A DNA stretch of 5,187 bases from contig CAMDCH010000200.1 in NCBI GenBank assembly GCA_945889655.1, positions 1 to 5,187 on the forward strand, in the 5' to 3' direction. The stretch's first letter is position 1. The number at the start of each line of letters is the position of its first letter. The notes below the pieces were generated by a model. That model saw only the letters and a list, made by a program, of their open reading frames with translations. It was not told the origin of the DNA and ran no database searches. Origin of the DNA: SHZT01 sp945889655. GTDB lineage: Bacteria > Gemmatimonadota > Gemmatimonadetes > Gemmatimonadales > GWC2-71-9. The position numbers were made by a program, and so were the translations under genes. Shown here piece by piece: positions 1 to 5,187 of the stretch.

Positions 1-1
1 C

Positions 2-148
2 GGTGCGGTGCTCGACCGCGCGGCGTACGAGGGCTGGCTGATTCAATGCTGCGACGACCATGTGCATCTCCATGTTATTGCGTTTCCTGTCTCTCTGTAC
101 GGATTAGACGCCGGAAGGGTTCAAATGGTTGCATCACGGATGGCGTAG
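2..148 (+). CDS. Probable C-terminal end of an unrecognised upstream protein (5' truncated)
   Basis: An open frame enters from the left edge and ends at TAG 146-148, giving about 48 residues. The first 20 codons mostly end in G or C, like the genes downstream; the second half has more A/T third positions. The translation contains a His/Asp-rich patch (DDHVHLHV) and then a hydrophobic stretch (IAFPVSLYGL). I do not recognise the family. The other two forward frames meet stops within the first 150 bases, so if a plus-strand gene enters the window it is this one. It ends 69 bases before efp. The frame could also be fortuitous, with the lower-GC second half being efp leader or promoter DNA. No catalytic motif is recognisable. 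Confidence 0.4.
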   Translation, partial: GAVLDRAAYEGWLIQCCDDHVHLHVIAFPVSLYGLDAGRVQMVASRMA

Positions 149-217
149 GATAGAGGGGCCCGGTTAGATTCACGCCCCTTGCAGGAAACGAAAGCGTCAC
201 AACCCCGGGATCTTTGC

Positions 218-781
218 ATGTCTATCAACGCCACAGAGCTGCGCCGTGGGATGGCCATCATGTACAATGGCGAGCCCTGCCGCGTGGTCGAGTTCCACCA
301 CCACACGCCGGGCAACCTCCGCGCGATGGTGCAGGCCAAGCTGAAGCGCCTCCGGACCGGTGTGACGGTCGAGCATCGCTTCCGCGCCAGTGACACGATC
401 GATGAAGCCGACCTCGTCACGCACGAGCTCGAGTTTCTCTACCGGGGTGGGGACAGCTACCACTTCATGAACATCGAGAACTACGATCAGATGGAAATCG
501 ACGGCGAGGCACTCGGTGACGATGCCAAGTGGATGTCCGAGGGCATGAAGATCGTGGCCGAGTTCTTCGAAGGACGCCCGATCGGTATCGAGCTGCCCAA
601 CTCGCTTACGTTCGAGGTCGTGGAGACCTCGCCCGTGATGAAGAGTGCCACCAAGAACGCGTCCAGCAAGCCCGCAAAGCTGAATAACGGGACCACCGTC
701 AACGTCCCCGACTTCATCAAGACCGGCGAGAAGATCCGGGTGAACCCGCAGACGGGTGAGTACCTGGACCGCGCGAAGTAG
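218..781 (+). CDS. efp: Translation elongation factor P (EF-P)
   Basis: EF-P binds the ribosome between the P and E sites and relieves stalling at proline runs; it acts in the cytoplasm. The 187-residue product has the normal family length and three-domain layout: N-terminal KOW-like domain (about 1-62), central OB domain (about 65-125) and C-terminal OB domain (about 130-187). The C-terminal EF-P signature is complete at residues 151-170 (K-x-A, G158, VP, F-I, G170), followed by the conserved TGEYLDRAK end. ATG 218 is chosen because it gives the usual N-terminus (MSINATELRRG); an in-frame TTG at 179 would add 13 atypical residues. Only a weak GGGA (207-210) precedes the start. In an ungapped alignment with recalled E. 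coli EF-P, the modified Lys34 corresponds to Asn33 here, in PGNLRA, with Arg35 two residues on. No modification enzyme gene (EpmA, EpmB or EarP type) is in the window. The gene appears monocistronic, ending in a strong terminator. Confidence 0.97.
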   Translation: MSINATELRRGMAIMYNGEPCRVVEFHHHTPGNLRAMVQAKLKRLRTGVTVEHRFRASDTIDEADLVTHELEFLYRGGDSYHFMNIENYDQMEIDGEALGDDAKWMSEGMKIVAEFFEGRPIGIELPNSLTFEVVETSPVMKSATKNASSKPAKLNNGTTVNVPDFIKTGEKIRVNPQTGEYLDRAK

Positions 782-810
782 ACGGCTGGACGGCTGGACG
801 GTTGGACGGT
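781..810 (+). repeat. 8-bp tandem repeat, about 3.75 copies
   Basis: GACGGCTG occurs at 781-788 and 789-796, GACGGTTG at 797-804 (one C-to-T change), and a partial GACGGT at 805-810. The array starts on the last base of the efp stop codon and ends just before the terminator stem. It is non-coding in the chosen annotation. The unit is not a multiple of three, so copy-number changes would not preserve a reading frame. Confidence 0.85.
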
Positions 811-817
811 CAATGAG

Positions 818-854
818 AAACGGGAGCTCGCTTGAGCTCCCGTTTGTTATTTTT
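818..854 (+). terminator. Rho-independent terminator after efp
   Basis: A perfect 12-bp stem has its left arm at 818-829 (AAACGGGAGCTC), a GCTT loop at 830-833 and its right arm at 834-845. It is followed by a T-rich tract at 847-854 (TTATTTTT). The opposite strand has no T-tract beyond the stem, so it should act on plus-strand transcription only. It lies 36 bases past the efp stop and ends six bases before the thpR start codon. Confidence 0.92.
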
Positions 855-860
855 CTGCCA

Positions 861-1418
861 ATGAGAGTCTTCGTTGCGGTGAATTTCCCGCAGGATGTTC
901 GGAACGCCATCTGGGACGCTTGCGCCCCGTTGCGCGATGCGGGCCTCCCGGTTCGATGGGTTGAGCCCGCGGGACTGCACGTCACGCTCAAGTTCCTGGG
1001 CCAGAGCGAGGCGGTGCCCGGAATCACCGCGGTAATGGACGCGGCCGCGGGCCCCGCGCGCCCGTTCAGCCTGCCGCTGGGCGGCGTAGGCGCGTTCCCG
1101 GGACTGGAACGCCCGAGCGTCATATGGGTAGGTTGCGATGGGGTTCCGCCCCTCGAACTGCTCCAAAACCGCCTCGAGCAAGGTCTGGAAACGCTGGGAT
1201 TCGAGATCGAAGGACGGCCGTTTCGTCCCCACGTCACGATCGGCCGCGCGCGCAAGGATGCCCGTCCGTCGGCATTCAGGGGCCTGGCTGACCTGGCGGA
1301 GAAGATTGAATGGCAGGGCGAGTCCCTCGTGGACTCGGTAGACCTCATGGAGAGCCGCCTGGGTGGCGGCGGCTCGAAGTACCAGCTGGTCCACGCCTCA
1401 CCGCTCACGCCTGGATGA
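861..1418 (+). CDS. thpR: RNA 2',3'-cyclic phosphodiesterase (2'-5' RNA ligase family)
   Basis: This is a cytoplasmic 2H phosphoesterase that opens 2',3'-cyclic phosphate RNA ends to 2'-phosphates; family members were first described as 2'-5' RNA ligases acting on tRNA halves. The 185-residue product has normal family length. It shows both catalytic HxT motifs: H40-V-T42 in LHVTLKFLG and H124-V-T126 in RPFRPHVTIGR. The family N-terminus (MRVFVAVNFP) and the late L-M-E-S-R ... Y-Q-L element are also present. ATG 861 is chosen because it gives this conserved N-terminus; the frame is open upstream, but an earlier start would translate the terminator hairpin. There is no Shine-Dalgarno sequence: the bases before the ATG are the T-tract of the efp terminator plus CTGCCA. 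The stop overlaps the next gene in an ATGA (1415-1418). The assignment to the 2H family is firm; the physiological RNA substrate is not known from sequence. Confidence 0.95.
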   Translation: MRVFVAVNFPQDVRNAIWDACAPLRDAGLPVRWVEPAGLHVTLKFLGQSEAVPGITAVMDAAAGPARPFSLPLGGVGAFPGLERPSVIWVGCDGVPPLELLQNRLEQGLETLGFEIEGRPFRPHVTIGRARKDARPSAFRGLADLAEKIEWQGESLVDSVDLMESRLGGGGSKYQLVHASPLTPG

Positions 1419-2005
1419 ACAGGGGGTCCATGTCGAGATCCACGCTGGTCCTGATCGGTATGATGCTCGCGCCCGTGCTCCCCCTGCGGGTGGCGCACGC
1501 GCAGTCGGTGGGCCGGGCATCCGCCGCCGCGCTCGCGTCCGCACGCTCGAAGGAAAACTCCATGCGCGAGCCGGGCGGGCCGCAGTCCGTCACGCTCTCG
1601 GCCGACGAGATGGCGTCACTGGTCGAGGCGAATCTCGACCGCGGGGCGCGCAAGGCGCTCGATTCGATCACCATCCGGCTGGACTACGGCCGCCTCACGC
1701 TGCAAGCGCGGCTGGTCACGGCGGAGCTGGGTTCGGAATACCTCGGGCCCATGATCTACATGCTCGAAGAGCGGGAGCCGCTCGCGGTGGCGGGTCCAGC
1801 CACGGCAGCCAGGGCCGGCCTGCTCACCTGGGCGCCCGACAGCCTGGTGATCAAATCGTTCCCGCTGCCGCTGGCCATGATTCCCAAGCTGGTCAACCGC
1901 CTCACCGGCACGACCGATGGAACCATCCCCATCGCCGTGCCGCCCACGGTCCGCTACATCCGCATCGCCCCCAGCGGCGTCACGTTCTCCCGCACCGCTG
2001 ACTGA
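1415..2005 (+). CDS. Exported protein of unknown function, possibly LmeA/DUF2140-like
   Basis: The predicted protein has 196 residues. It begins with a clear signal peptide: an Arg-containing n-region, a hydrophobic core (TLVLIGMMLAPVLPL) and a likely cleavage site after RVAHA, before QS. There is no lipobox Cys, so a soluble periplasmic or extracellular protein is expected. After an Ala/Ser-rich spacer, the mature part has SVTLSADEMASLVEANL, then alternating hydrophobic strands, a lone FPLPLAMIPKLVNRL segment and a final VRYIRIAPSGVTFSR strand. This pattern resembles lipid-binding beta-sheet proteins such as LmeA (DUF2993) or YpmS (DUF2140), but only at the level of pattern, so I give no function. 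Two starts are possible: ATG 1415, which forms a 4-bp ATGA overlap with thpR, and ATG 1430, which has AGGGGG at 1421-1426 but only three bases of spacing. I chose 1415 for the overlap; the signal peptide works with either. Its stop overlaps the downstream regulator by one base. Confidence 0.85.
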   Translation: MNRGSMSRSTLVLIGMMLAPVLPLRVAHAQSVGRASAAALASARSKENSMREPGGPQSVTLSADEMASLVEANLDRGARKALDSITIRLDYGRLTLQARLVTAELGSEYLGPMIYMLEEREPLAVAGPATAARAGLLTWAPDSLVIKSFPLPLAMIPKLVNRLTGTTDGTIPIAVPPTVRYIRIAPSGVTFSRTAD

Positions 2006-3369
2006 TGGGCCGGCGCGTCCTCGTCGTCGACGACGAGAAGGGCGTGCGGGAAGCCCTGCGCCAGCTCCTGGAATACGAGGAGATCGAGGTCCGTCTCGCC
2101 ACGTCGGGAGATGAAGGTCTCGAGGCGTACGCCGAGTTCCACCCGCACCTCGTCCTCCTGGACGTGAAGATGGCGGGCATGGACGGGCTCGGGACCCTCA
2201 CGAAACTCCGGGCCCTCGATCCCGGCGCCCAGGTTGTCATGATCTCGGGTCACGGCACCATCCAGACCGCGCTCGAAGCCACCCAGCGCGGCGCCTACGA
2301 CTTCCTCGAGAAGCCGCTCGATACCGAGCGGATCCTCCTCACGCTCAAGAACGCCTTCGAGCGCGTGGCGCTCTCGTCGGAGAACGAGCGGCTGCGTGCT
2401 ACCGTCGGCGATCACCACGAGATCGTGGGCCAGAGCGCCGCCATCAAGGAGCTGCTGCGGGTTGCCGACAAGGTCGCCCCGACCGCGGCGCGGGTGCTCA
2501 TCACCGGCGAAAACGGCGCCGGCAAGGAGCTGGTCGCGCGCGCGATTCACCGCGGGTCGCCGCGCGCGCGGCAGCCCTTCGTCGAGGTCAACTGCGCCGC
2601 CATTCCCGGCGAGCTCATCGAGAGCGAGCTCTTCGGGCACATGAAGGGATCGTTCACCGGCGCGTTCGCCGACCGGGCGGGGAAGTTCGAGCAGGCCGAC
2701 GGCGGGACGCTCTTCCTGGACGAGGTGGGCGACATGAGCCTCTCCGCGCAGGCCAAGGTGCTCCGCGCGCTCCAGGAGGGGATCGTCACCCGCATCGGCG
2801 GCAGCAAGCCGATCAAGGTGGATGTCCGCGTCATCGCGGCGACGAACAAGAACGTGGAAGGGGAAATCGCCGCCGGCCGGTTCCGCGAGGATCTCTTTTA
2901 CCGGCTGAACGTGGTCCCCATCGAAGTGCCGCCGCTCCGGCAGCGCCGCGAAGACATCGCGCTGCTGGTCGAGCGGTTCGTGAAGGATTTTTCCGGCGGC
3001 CCCGGCGTGTCCCGGCGCGGCTTTCACCCCGAGGCGGTGACCGCGCTCTCCGCCCGTGAGTGGCCCGGCAATGTGCGCGAGCTGCGCAACGCGGTCGAGC
3101 GCCTCATGATCCTCTCGTCCGGCGAGACCATCACGAGCGCGGACGTGGAGCGTCTCGGCGGCGCGGCCTCCAGCTCCGCCGTGGGCGACCTCGTCTACTG
3201 CGAAACCTTCGAAGCCTTCAAGCAGCAGGCCGAGAAAGCCTTCCTCAGCGGCAAGCTCGCCGAGAACGGCTGGAACGTCAGCGAGACGGCTCGCAAACTC
3301 GACATGCCCCGTAGTAACCTTTATAAGAAGATTGAACGGTACGGCTTGGAAAGGGGTTCGGGCTCCTAG
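2005..3369 (+). CDS. Sigma-54-dependent response regulator, NtrC/NtrX family
   Basis: This 454-residue cytoplasmic two-component regulator activates sigma-54 RNA polymerase by ATP hydrolysis. The receiver domain (about 3-120) has acidic pocket D9-D10, phosphoacceptor D53, S81 and K103. A linker helix follows, then the AAA+ domain (about 138-370): Walker A G168-ENGAG-K174, sigma-54 contact loop GSFTGA (215-220, Ser for the usual Ala), Walker B LFLDE (236-240), sensor I ATN (279-281), FREDLFYRL with putative arginine fingers R294 and R300, and sensor II WPGNVREL (353-360). A Fis-type helix-turn-helix lies at about 424-445 (NVSETARKLDMPRSNLYKK). All catalytic motifs are intact and the length is typical. 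The GEN-type Walker A and GSFTGA loop recall NtrX-like regulators more than NtrC itself. The ATG shares its A with the preceding stop (TGATG) and lacks a Shine-Dalgarno, so translation probably depends on reinitiation. No histidine kinase gene is present in the window, so signal and regulon are unknown. Confidence 0.97.
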   Translation: MGRRVLVVDDEKGVREALRQLLEYEEIEVRLATSGDEGLEAYAEFHPHLVLLDVKMAGMDGLGTLTKLRALDPGAQVVMISGHGTIQTALEATQRGAYDFLEKPLDTERILLTLKNAFERVALSSENERLRATVGDHHEIVGQSAAIKELLRVADKVAPTAARVLITGENGAGKELVARAIHRGSPRARQPFVEVNCAAIPGELIESELFGHMKGSFTGAFADRAGKFEQADGGTLFLDEVGDMSLSAQAKVLRALQEGIVTRIGGSKPIKVDVRVIAATNKNVEGEIAAGRFREDLFYRLNVVPIEVPPLRQRREDIALLVERFVKDFSGGPGVSRRGFHPEAVTALSAREWPGNVRELRNAVERLMILSSGETITSADVERLGGAASSSAVGDLVYCETFEAFKQQAEKAFLSGKLAENGWNVSETARKLDMPRSNLYKKIERYGLERGSGS

Positions 3370-3396
3370 CCGCAGAACTCCCAGTCTGGTTCTGGT

Positions 3397-3436
3397 TCCC
3401 CGCTCCCGGAAGGGAGCGGGGACAGGGGTGAGGGCC
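3397..3436 (+). repeat. GC-rich palindromic hairpin with GGGGTGAGGGC tail, REP-like
   Basis: A perfect 11-bp inverted repeat (left arm 3397-3407, right arm 3412-3422) encloses a GGAA loop (3408-3411), a GNRA-type tetraloop. It is followed by CAGGGGTGAGGGCC. There is no T-tract, so it is not a canonical rho-independent terminator, although it could slow polymerase or stabilise RNA ends. The layout (CCC-CTC-CC arm, GGG-AG-GGG arm, then GGGGTGAGGGC) resembles short palindromic repeats I recall as dispersed between genes in many GC-rich bacteria. Dispersal in this genome cannot be tested from one copy. It sits in the 71-base gap between the regulator and the membrane protein gene. Confidence 0.7.
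3428..3434 (+). promoter_or_regulatory. Ribosome-binding site for the GTG start at 3441
   Basis: GTGAGGG ends six bases before GTG 3441, a suitable spacing for a Shine-Dalgarno interaction. It decides the start in favour of GTG 3441 over ATG 3453. The bases are part of the tail of the palindromic repeat just upstream. Confidence 0.6.
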
Positions 3437-3440
3437 AAAG

Positions 3441-3953
3441 GTGTCAAAAGACATGAAGGACTGGGACAAGGAGATGGCCAAGGTCGACGCCCTCATGTCG
3501 AAGGAGGCCAAGGCTCCGCCCCCCGCTCGTACGGCAGCATCATCACCGGCGCCACCCGCCGCTGCGTCTCCCCCCACCGTCTCCCGGAAGGCCGGCCTCT
3601 ACACCTGGCTCCGCCTCTCCCTCGCACTGATTCTCGGCGTCGGCATGACGCAGTGGCCGTACCTTCACGGGTGCGGCGTCCCGTTGTTTGCCTACCTCGG
3701 CGGCGTTGCCACTGTTCTCGTCGCCTCGTGCTGGAGCCTGATCTCCTCCTGGCGCAGCCGCTCATCCGTCGCGCATTTCCTGTCCGTCGGTCTCCTCTTC
3801 TGGGGATCGGCCCTCGGCGCGCGTGAGCTCCTCCCGCGCATCGGCTACGCGCGGCAGAGCGCCACCTGGATGTGCGCCCAGCCCGGCCAGGTGATCTCCA
3901 ATCCGGTCTCGCAGCCACAGCCACAGCCCCCGCCGGTGACGCCGTCCCCCTGA
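3441..3953 (+). CDS. Three-helix membrane protein of unknown function
   Basis: The 170-residue product has four zones. A highly charged segment (1-24, Lys/Asp/Glu with regularly placed Met, Trp and Leu) could form an amphipathic helix. An Ala/Pro-rich linker follows (25-46). Three likely transmembrane segments come next (about 53-71, 80-101 and 108-126); the first two are separated by a short loop with C78 (HGCG). The tail has a conserved-looking LLPRIGYAR (130-138), W143 and C145, and ends in a Pro/Gln-rich run encoded by CCACAG-type repeats. There is no signal peptide or enzyme motif. The GTG start at 3441 has a well-spaced GAGGG; ATG 3453 is the alternative. I recall similar small proteins starting MSKDMKDWDKEM in GC-rich bacteria of the suspected phylum, but cannot verify this. 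The aldehyde dehydrogenase begins 15 bases after its stop, so the two are probably co-transcribed. Confidence 0.85.
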   Translation: MSKDMKDWDKEMAKVDALMSKEAKAPPPARTAASSPAPPAAASPPTVSRKAGLYTWLRLSLALILGVGMTQWPYLHGCGVPLFAYLGGVATVLVASCWSLISSWRSRSSVAHFLSVGLLFWGSALGARELLPRIGYARQSATWMCAQPGQVISNPVSQPQPQPPPVTPSP

Positions 3954-3968
3954 ACCCGCAGGTCCCAC

Positions 3969-5187
3969 ATGCCCAAGACATTCCGTAACTACATCGCCGG
4001 AGCGTGGAGCGCCCCGGCGGGCGGCGCGTATTTCGAGAACCGCAATCCCGCGCGGAGCGGCGACCTCATCGGGCGTTTCCCCGAGTCGGGCGCGCGCGAC
4101 CTCGCGAAGGCGGTCGCGTCGGCGCGGCGCGGCTTCGCGGTGTGGGCCGCCACGCCGGCGCCCATCCGCGGCGAGGTCCTCAAGCGCGTGGGCGACCTGC
4201 TTGCCGAACGCAAGGAAACCATCGCGCGCGCCATGACCCGCGAGATGGGGAAGGTGCTGGCGGAAACACGGGGCGATGTCCAGGAAGGGATCGACACCGC
4301 CTACTACGCGGCGAGCGAGGGCCGGCGGCTTTTCGGTCGCACGGTCCCCTCCGAGCTGAGGCGCAAGTGGGCGATGAGCTTCCGGCGCCCCATCGGCGTT
4401 GCCGGCCTCATCACGCCATTCAATTTCCCGATGGCGATCCCGACCTGGAAAATGTTTCCTGCGCTCGTCTGCGGAAACGCGGTGATCCTCAAGCCGGCCG
4501 AGGACACGCCGCACACGGCGACGCTGCTGGTCGAGGCGTTGCTGGACGCCGGCTTGCCGGAAGAAGTCGTGCAGCTCGTGCACGGGCGCGGCGAGGTGGT
4601 GGGCAAGGCGATCGTCGAGCACCCGGACATTCCCGTCATCTCGTTCACCGGTTCGACCGAAACCGGCGCGTTCGTGGGCCAGCAGTGCGGTCGCATGCAC
4701 AAGCGCCTGTCGCTCGAGATGGGCGGCAAGAACGCGCAGATCGTGCTGGCCGATGCCGACCTGGAGCTCGCGCTCGAGGGCGTCCTCTGGGGCGCGTTCG
4801 GCACGACCGGGCAGCGTTGCACCGCCACGTCGCGGCTCATCGTCCAGAAGAAGATTCACGACCGTTTCCTGCGGATGGTGTGCGACGCTGCGGAGAACCT
4901 GCGCCTGGGCGACGGCCTGAGGCCCGGGACACAGGTGGGACCACTGATCCACGAAGCGGCCCGCGAGAAAGTCGAGCGCTACGTCGACATCGGCCGGACG
5001 GAGGGCGCTTCTCTCGAGACCGGCGGGGCCGTACCGCGAGGGAAGGGCACCGGCACCGGCTGGTTCTTCCGGCCCACGGTCTTCGCCGGCGTGAAGCCTG
5101 GCTCCCGGCTCGAGCAGGAAGAAATCTTCGGCCCGGTGCTGTCGGTCATCCGCGTGAAGGATCTCGACGAAGCCATCCGCGTGAACA
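3969..5187 (+). CDS. NAD(P)-dependent aldehyde dehydrogenase (3' truncated by window end)
   Basis: It oxidises an aldehyde to a carboxylic acid with NAD(P)+ in the cytoplasm; the substrate cannot be assigned. The visible 406 residues cover most of the usual 480-500; the missing part is the last piece of the catalytic domain and the oligomerisation strand. Family residues are all present: oxyanion Asn152 (TPFNFP), cofactor-binding Lys175 (LKPAED), the Rossmann turn G228-STETG-233, general base Glu250 (LEMGGKN), nucleophile Cys284 (GTTGQRCTA) and Glu385 in EEIFGPV. The Glu-Cys spacing (34) and Asn-Lys spacing (23) match classical ALDH enzymes. The N-terminal ENRNPA, RGDVQEGIDTAYY, EGRRLFG and TVPSEL stretches recall the uncharacterised subfamily typified by a Kuenenia AldH (CDD group cd07131, from memory) rather than betaine-aldehyde, ALDH7 or succinate-semialdehyde enzymes. 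ATG 3969 fits the family N-terminus and has a weak AGG (3960-3962) upstream. The frame is open to the window edge. Confidence 0.97.
   Translation, partial: MPKTFRNYIAGAWSAPAGGAYFENRNPARSGDLIGRFPESGARDLAKAVASARRGFAVWAATPAPIRGEVLKRVGDLLAERKETIARAMTREMGKVLAETRGDVQEGIDTAYYAASEGRRLFGRTVPSELRRKWAMSFRRPIGVAGLITPFNFPMAIPTWKMFPALVCGNAVILKPAEDTPHTATLLVEALLDAGLPEEVVQLVHGRGEVVGKAIVEHPDIPVISFTGSTETGAFVGQQCGRMHKRLSLEMGGKNAQIVLADADLELALEGVLWGAFGTTGQRCTATSRLIVQKKIHDRFLRMVCDAAENLRLGDGLRPGTQVGPLIHEAAREKVERYVDIGRTEGASLETGGAVPRGKGTGTGWFFRPTVFAGVKPGSRLEQEEIFGPVLSVIRVKDLDEAIRVN

Noticed and set aside
35..50. Possible sigma-54 promoter (TGGC and TGC with GG-N10-GC spacing)
   Set aside because: The spacing fits but about four of the informative positions mismatch, it lies in a probable coding tail, and it is about 170 bases from efp. 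One degenerate match in GC-rich DNA is expected by chance.
129..169. Possible sigma-70 promoter for efp (TTGCAT, TAGGAT, TTAGAT)
   Set aside because: No pair of these hexamers has 16-18 base spacing; TTGCAT to TAGGAT is only 11 bases apart. A promoter probably exists here but cannot be located by eye.
197..1498. 433-residue minus-strand open frame spanning efp and thpR
   Set aside because: It runs antisense through two firmly identified genes and across the terminator hairpin, so it is a composition artefact.
1363..2001. Plus-strand alternative frame inside the exported-protein gene
   Set aside because: The translation is Arg/His/Gly/Ala-rich out-of-frame GC codons, while the overlapping frame has a signal peptide and ordered overlaps with both neighbours.
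3385..3396. TCTGGT direct repeat, two copies
   Set aside because: Two adjacent 6-mers without further copies are not distinguishable from chance.
3397..3422. Rho-independent terminator after the response regulator
   Set aside because: The stem is strong but is followed by CAGGGGTGAGGG with no T-tract, so it is recorded as a palindromic repeat instead.
1954..3447. 497-residue open frame on the minus strand opposite the response regulator
   Set aside because: It is longer than the sense gene but is a GC-rich antisense shadow: the plus strand encodes an intact receiver, AAA+ and Fis protein with every motif, and the antisense translation is low-complexity and unrecognisable.
3910..3932. CCACAG-type short repeat
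   Set aside because: It encodes the Pro/Gln tail of the membrane protein and is explained as low-complexity coding sequence.
3762..4952. 396-residue minus-strand open frame opposite the aldehyde dehydrogenase
   Set aside because: The sense strand encodes a clear ALDH with Asn152, Glu250 and Cys284; the antisense product is rich in Arg, His and Ala with no family pattern.

Overview
The window is GC-rich bacterial DNA. All supported genes lie on the plus strand, closely spaced, and use mostly G/C third codon positions. It looks like an ordinary chromosomal housekeeping/regulatory region; no transposase, phage gene, CRISPR array, tRNA, rRNA or toxin-antitoxin pair is visible. The combination of an EF-P with a PGNLR palm loop, an NtrX-like sigma-54 regulator and the particular aldehyde dehydrogenase subfamily suggests Gemmatimonadota or a related GC-rich phylum. 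That placement is inferred from recalled family sequences, not from a search.

Layout. Bases 2-148 probably hold the C-terminal tail of an unrecognised upstream gene. efp (elongation factor P, 218-781) follows as a self-contained unit. An 8-bp tandem repeat directly abuts its stop codon, followed by a textbook rho-independent terminator (818-854). Only six bases after the terminator's T-tract, thpR begins (RNA 2',3'-cyclic phosphodiesterase, 861-1418). It opens a tightly packed run: thpR overlaps by 4 bp an exported protein of unknown function (1415-2005), which overlaps by 1 bp an NtrC/NtrX-type sigma-54 response regulator (2005-3369).

A 71-bp gap then carries a perfect 11-bp GC-rich hairpin with a GGAA loop and a GGGGTGAGGGC tail, which looks like a dispersed palindromic repeat. 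Its tail supplies the only good Shine-Dalgarno-like sequence in the window, for a GTG-started three-helix membrane protein (3441-3953). Fifteen bases later an NAD(P)-dependent aldehyde dehydrogenase starts (3969) and runs off the window end with all visible catalytic residues intact.

How the genes work together. efp is a translation factor with its own terminator. The thpR / exported protein / regulator overlaps suggest translational coupling, so the exported protein may be linked to the stress or envelope response run by the regulator, but no histidine kinase partner is present. The membrane protein and the dehydrogenase could be transcribed with the regulator or from a promoter in the 3370-3440 gap. 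I found no obvious new multi-gene system. The most interesting points are the EF-P tip residue, the terminator placed against the thpR start, the hairpin repeat recruited as a ribosome-binding region, and the uncharacterised exported protein.
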